From positions 1-38,860 of the forward strand of contig JAFWZN010000034.1 of assembly GCA_017522345.1 (NCBI GenBank): a DNA stretch of 38,860 nucleotides. The letters run 5' to 3'. This DNA comes from Clostridia bacterium. GTDB lineage: Bacteria > Bacillota > Clostridia > Christensenellales > Aristaeellaceae. This document shows positions 38,768 to 38,860 of this stretch, in pieces. A program made the position numbers and the translations under genes. How positions within the stretch are numbered: position 1 is the stretch's first letter; every line of letters begins with the position of its first letter. The notes under the pieces are model-generated. The model worked only from the letters and a program-made list of their open reading frames with translations. It was not told where the DNA came from and ran no database searches.

Positions 38768-38860
38768 TGCATATCACAAGCGAGCAGAAATACAGCCAAT
38801 TTTCGTTGAGCAGGAGAGAAATCTGTCTACAGGCAGAAAAAAGCAGACATAGAACAAAGC

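Overview
The window looks like chromosomal DNA from a Gram-positive anaerobe of the class Clostridia (Bacillota), probably an uncultured gut fermenter with a fairly GC-rich genome. The evidence is strong Shine-Dalgarno sites at almost every gene, consensus -35/-10 promoters with 17-18 bp spacers, a two-gene iron-sulfur L-serine dehydratase, a pta-ackA acetate module, the rpmH-rnpA-yidD-yidC-jag cluster, the rpsO-pnp-M16 protease order, and secreted BspA-type leucine-rich repeat proteins. The species cannot be named from the sequence alone.

Layout. 1-320: a MITE-like inverted repeat, an 87-bp tandem duplication and a terminator. 321-7772 (minus strand): pta-ackA, then yceD-rpmF from their own promoter, then vanW-ridA-degV-DUF1846. 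8192-10996 (plus): rpmH-rnpA-yidD-yidC-jag. 11148-11510: an AT-rich VOC gene that looks foreign. 11810-14778: uxaB-uxaA for hexuronate catabolism. 14990-15619: upp. 15734-17190: a COG3910-type ATPase converging on a TipAS-type MerR regulator. 17310-19949 (minus): sdaAB-sdaAA-RCC1 protein. 20118-24385: a secreted polysaccharide deacetylase, a LacI regulator and a secreted transglutaminase/Big_2/LRR_5 protein. 24557-29063: rpsO-pnp-M16 protease-dimeric dUTPase. 29064-31209: a dense patch of short repeats around a BspA-like gene. 31210-34452: Gfo/Idh/MocA oxidoreductase, peptidase T and a secreted protein of unknown function. 34458-35345: two MITE-like elements around a Vsr-like DUF559 gene. 35374-38719: a small membrane protein, a DUF1653-RecQ fusion and a PfkB-family kinase.

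How the genes fit together. Most are housekeeping: ribosomal proteins, RNase P protein, YidC/YidD membrane insertion, PNPase, dUTPase and RecQ. The metabolic genes point to fermentation of amino acids (serine to pyruvate, peptide trimming) and plant uronic acids, with ATP made through acetyl phosphate and acetate kinase. Five secreted proteins share a very similar signal peptide and probably face the gut environment.

Most unusual parts. (1) The unit at 34458-35345: a DUF559 (Vsr-like PD-(D/E)XK) gene between two direct copies of an element with CAATCCCTCAGTCA-type ends. The downstream copy supplies the last ten codons and the stop of the gene, and a terminal hairpin differs completely in stem sequence between copies yet still pairs around the same GAA loop. 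(2) Two long nested RNA structures in the rpsO-pnp spacer, placed like a PNPase autoregulatory leader. (3) A family of short palindromes (GGGTCGATG/CATCGACCC) with one compensatory base-pair change, lying beside duplicated scraps, including a copied fragment of the dUTPase gene.
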